A DNA stretch of 6,617 nucleotides, from the NCBI GenBank assembly GCA_027482985.1, contig JAIXVO010000083.1, positions 1 to 6,617 on the forward strand. Direction: 5' to 3'. Position numbers and translations under genes: made by a program. Under the pieces are notes generated by a model that was given only the letters and a program-made list of their open reading frames with translations, made no database searches and was not told where the DNA came from. Below, piece after piece: positions 5,746-6,617 of this stretch (positions are counted from its first letter, which is position 1; each line of letters opens with the position of its first letter). This DNA comes from Cyanobacteriota bacterium. Its GTDB lineage: Bacteria; Cyanobacteriota; Cyanobacteriia; Leptolyngbyales; Leptolyngbyaceae.

Positions 5746-5793
5746 GGGTGATGGGTAACGGGTAATGGGTAGTGGGTGATGGTAATGGGTGTT
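5746..5793. repeat. Heptamer tandem array (STRR type)
   Basis: Seven consecutive units read GGGTGAT, GGGTAAC, GGGTAAT, GGGTAGT, GGGTGAT, GGTAAT (one base lost) and GGGTGTT. Short tandemly repeated heptamers (STRR) are a known feature of cyanobacterial intergenic DNA. The array stands between psaE and the aminotransferase and has no coding frame. Confidence 0.75.
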
Positions 5794-5814
5794 GCCAATT
5801 ACTTAGATCAGTTT

Positions 5815-5922
5815 CTAGTGGACTACGGTATGAATTTGCCTCCCGTGGGGTGGGCATCTTGCCCGCCCAGGCTGCAAGCCTGCATTACGGGTAGTTGGTC
5901 TACTCGCGCCACAGTCCACTAG
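5815..5922. mobile_element. MITE-like element, 108 bp, with 10-bp terminal inverted repeats
   Basis: The ends are perfect inverted repeats: CTAGTGGACT (5815-5824) and AGTCCACTAG (5913-5922). A TA dinucleotide inside each end could be the duplicated TA target of IS630/Tc1-mariner transposons. Inside are nested stems: CCCGT (5842-5846) with ACGGG (5887-5891) encloses two hairpins. The first is a 9-bp stem with one G-U pair and a TCT loop (5848-5868); the second is AGGCT-GCA-AGCCT (5869-5881). The element has no coding capacity and would have to be moved by a transposase elsewhere. A decayed relative lies at 2885-2994. Its right end supplies the stop codon of the aminotransferase gene. Confidence 0.7.
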
Positions 5923-6617
5923 CCGAGGCGCGATCGCACGAATTTGTCTAGGCGATCCATGCCTTTGTTGATGGTGTCTAGATCGGTGGCGTAGGAAATG
6001 CGGATGTAGCCGTCGGTGCCGAAGGCGATGCCGGGAACGGCGACGACTTGTTGTTCGACTAGCAAGGCTTCACAAAATTCTAGGGAGGACATTCCGGTGG
6101 CTAAGATGCTCGGCATGATGTAAAACGCCCCGTCTGGGACGACACAGCTTAATCCTGGCATGGCCTGCACTCGCTCTAGGATGACTTGGCGGCGTTGGGC
6201 AAAGGCTTGGCGCATGGTTTCGACGGACTCTTGGGAGCCTTCTAACGCGGCGATCGCCCCATACTGGGCAAAGGTACAGACATTCGAGGTACTGTGTCCC
6301 TGAATGGTGGAGCAAGCTTTGATTAATTCTGGTGCTCCAGCCAAAAAGCCGACGCGCCAGCCCGTCATTGCATACGCTTTGGCAAACCCGCTACTGACGA
6401 TCGTCCGCTCAAACACTTTGGCACTCACCGCCCCGATACTGAGATGTTGCGCGTCATCGTAGAGCAGTTTTTCGTAGATTTCATCGGACACGACATAGAG
6501 GTTATTCCGCACGACCACTTCTGCCAGGGCGCGAATTTCATCGGGCTTGTAAACAACTCCCGTGGGATTTGAGGGGGAATTCAGGACAAACAGCTTGGTC
6601 TTGGGCGTAATCGCGGC
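5919..6617 (-). CDS. aspC: Class I PLP-dependent aminotransferase, aspartate aminotransferase-like (5' end cut by window)
   Basis: Cytoplasmic enzyme that exchanges amino groups between aspartate and 2-oxoglutarate or related pairs. The 232 residues visible are the C-terminal 60% of a fold-type I enzyme; the frame is open to the right edge. NPTG is encoded at 6558-6569 and SDEIYE at 6471-6488. The PLP lysine is in [15 protein letters not shown], codon 6378-6380. The carboxylate-binding arginine is in YIRISYA, codon 6000-6002. The [13 protein letters not shown] context fits the Thermus-like subgroup (class I beta or gamma), whose members can also act as prephenate aminotransferases, so the exact substrate is open. 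An internal GTG at 6518 is not the start, because NPTG lies upstream of it. The C-terminus KFVRSRLG is encoded partly by a HIP1 site (5930-5937). The stop TAG (5919-5921) lies inside the right terminal repeat of the MITE-like element. Confidence 0.95.
   Translation of the reverse strand, partial: AAITPKTKLFVLNSPSNPTGVVYKPDEIRALAEVVVRNNLYVVSDEIYEKLLYDDAQHLSIGAVSAKVFERTIVSSGFAKAYAMTGWRVGFLAGAPELIKACSTIQGHSTSNVCTFAQYGAIAALEGSQESVETMRQAFAQRRQVILERVQAMPGLSCVVPDGAFYIMPSILATGMSSLEFCEALLVEQQVVAVPGIAFGTDGYIRISYATDLDTINKGMDRLDKFVRSRLG

Overview
The window looks like a chromosomal segment of a cyanobacterium. Three things point there: the photosystem I gene psaE, a fused molybdate transporter gene (modBC), and a very high density of the cyanobacterial HIP1 octamer GCGATCGC. 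I count 16 perfect copies in 6.6 kb, starting at 20, 188, 514, 588, 1497, 2248, 2389, 2404, 2767, 3020, 4302, 4737, 4884, 5083, 5930 and 6250. A heptameric GGGTAAT-type tandem array near 5.75 kb also fits. I cannot name the genus.

Layout. Positions 1-2140 (minus strand) hold a molybdate ABC importer: modA, then a 144-nt gap, then modBC, one polypeptide joining the permease to the ATPase, which runs off the left edge just before its ABC signature. A 212-228 nt divergent intergenic region follows. It carries an inverted repeat in the modA leader and leads to a plus-strand gene for a small secreted SH3-type protein (2368-2883). A decayed repeat element (about 2885-2994) fills the gap to the convergent genes.

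Positions 3042-5240 (minus) are a compact cluster transcribed as mutM (8-oxoguanine/FaPy glycosylase), a GNAT acetyltransferase, then an Anbu-type proteasome-like peptidase, with gaps of only 39 and 30 nt. psaE (5346-5597, minus) lies 105 nt upstream of mutM. The 321 nt between psaE and the next gene hold a dyad, a short hairpin, a heptamer array and a 108-bp MITE-like element with perfect 10-bp terminal inverted repeats and nested internal hairpins. The right terminal repeat contains the stop codon of the last gene, a class I aminotransferase (aspC-like, 5919 to beyond 6617, 5' end missing).

How the genes work together. ModA and ModBC make one importer for molybdate. MutM, GNAT and Anbu may be co-expressed, but any shared function is inference; the hint is maintenance of DNA and protein, perhaps alongside photosystem stress. 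Most of the window is ordinary cyanobacterial core genome. The points worth a second look are the Anbu cluster without its usual partners, the structured MITE-like element with a second decayed copy, and the dyad upstream of psaE.
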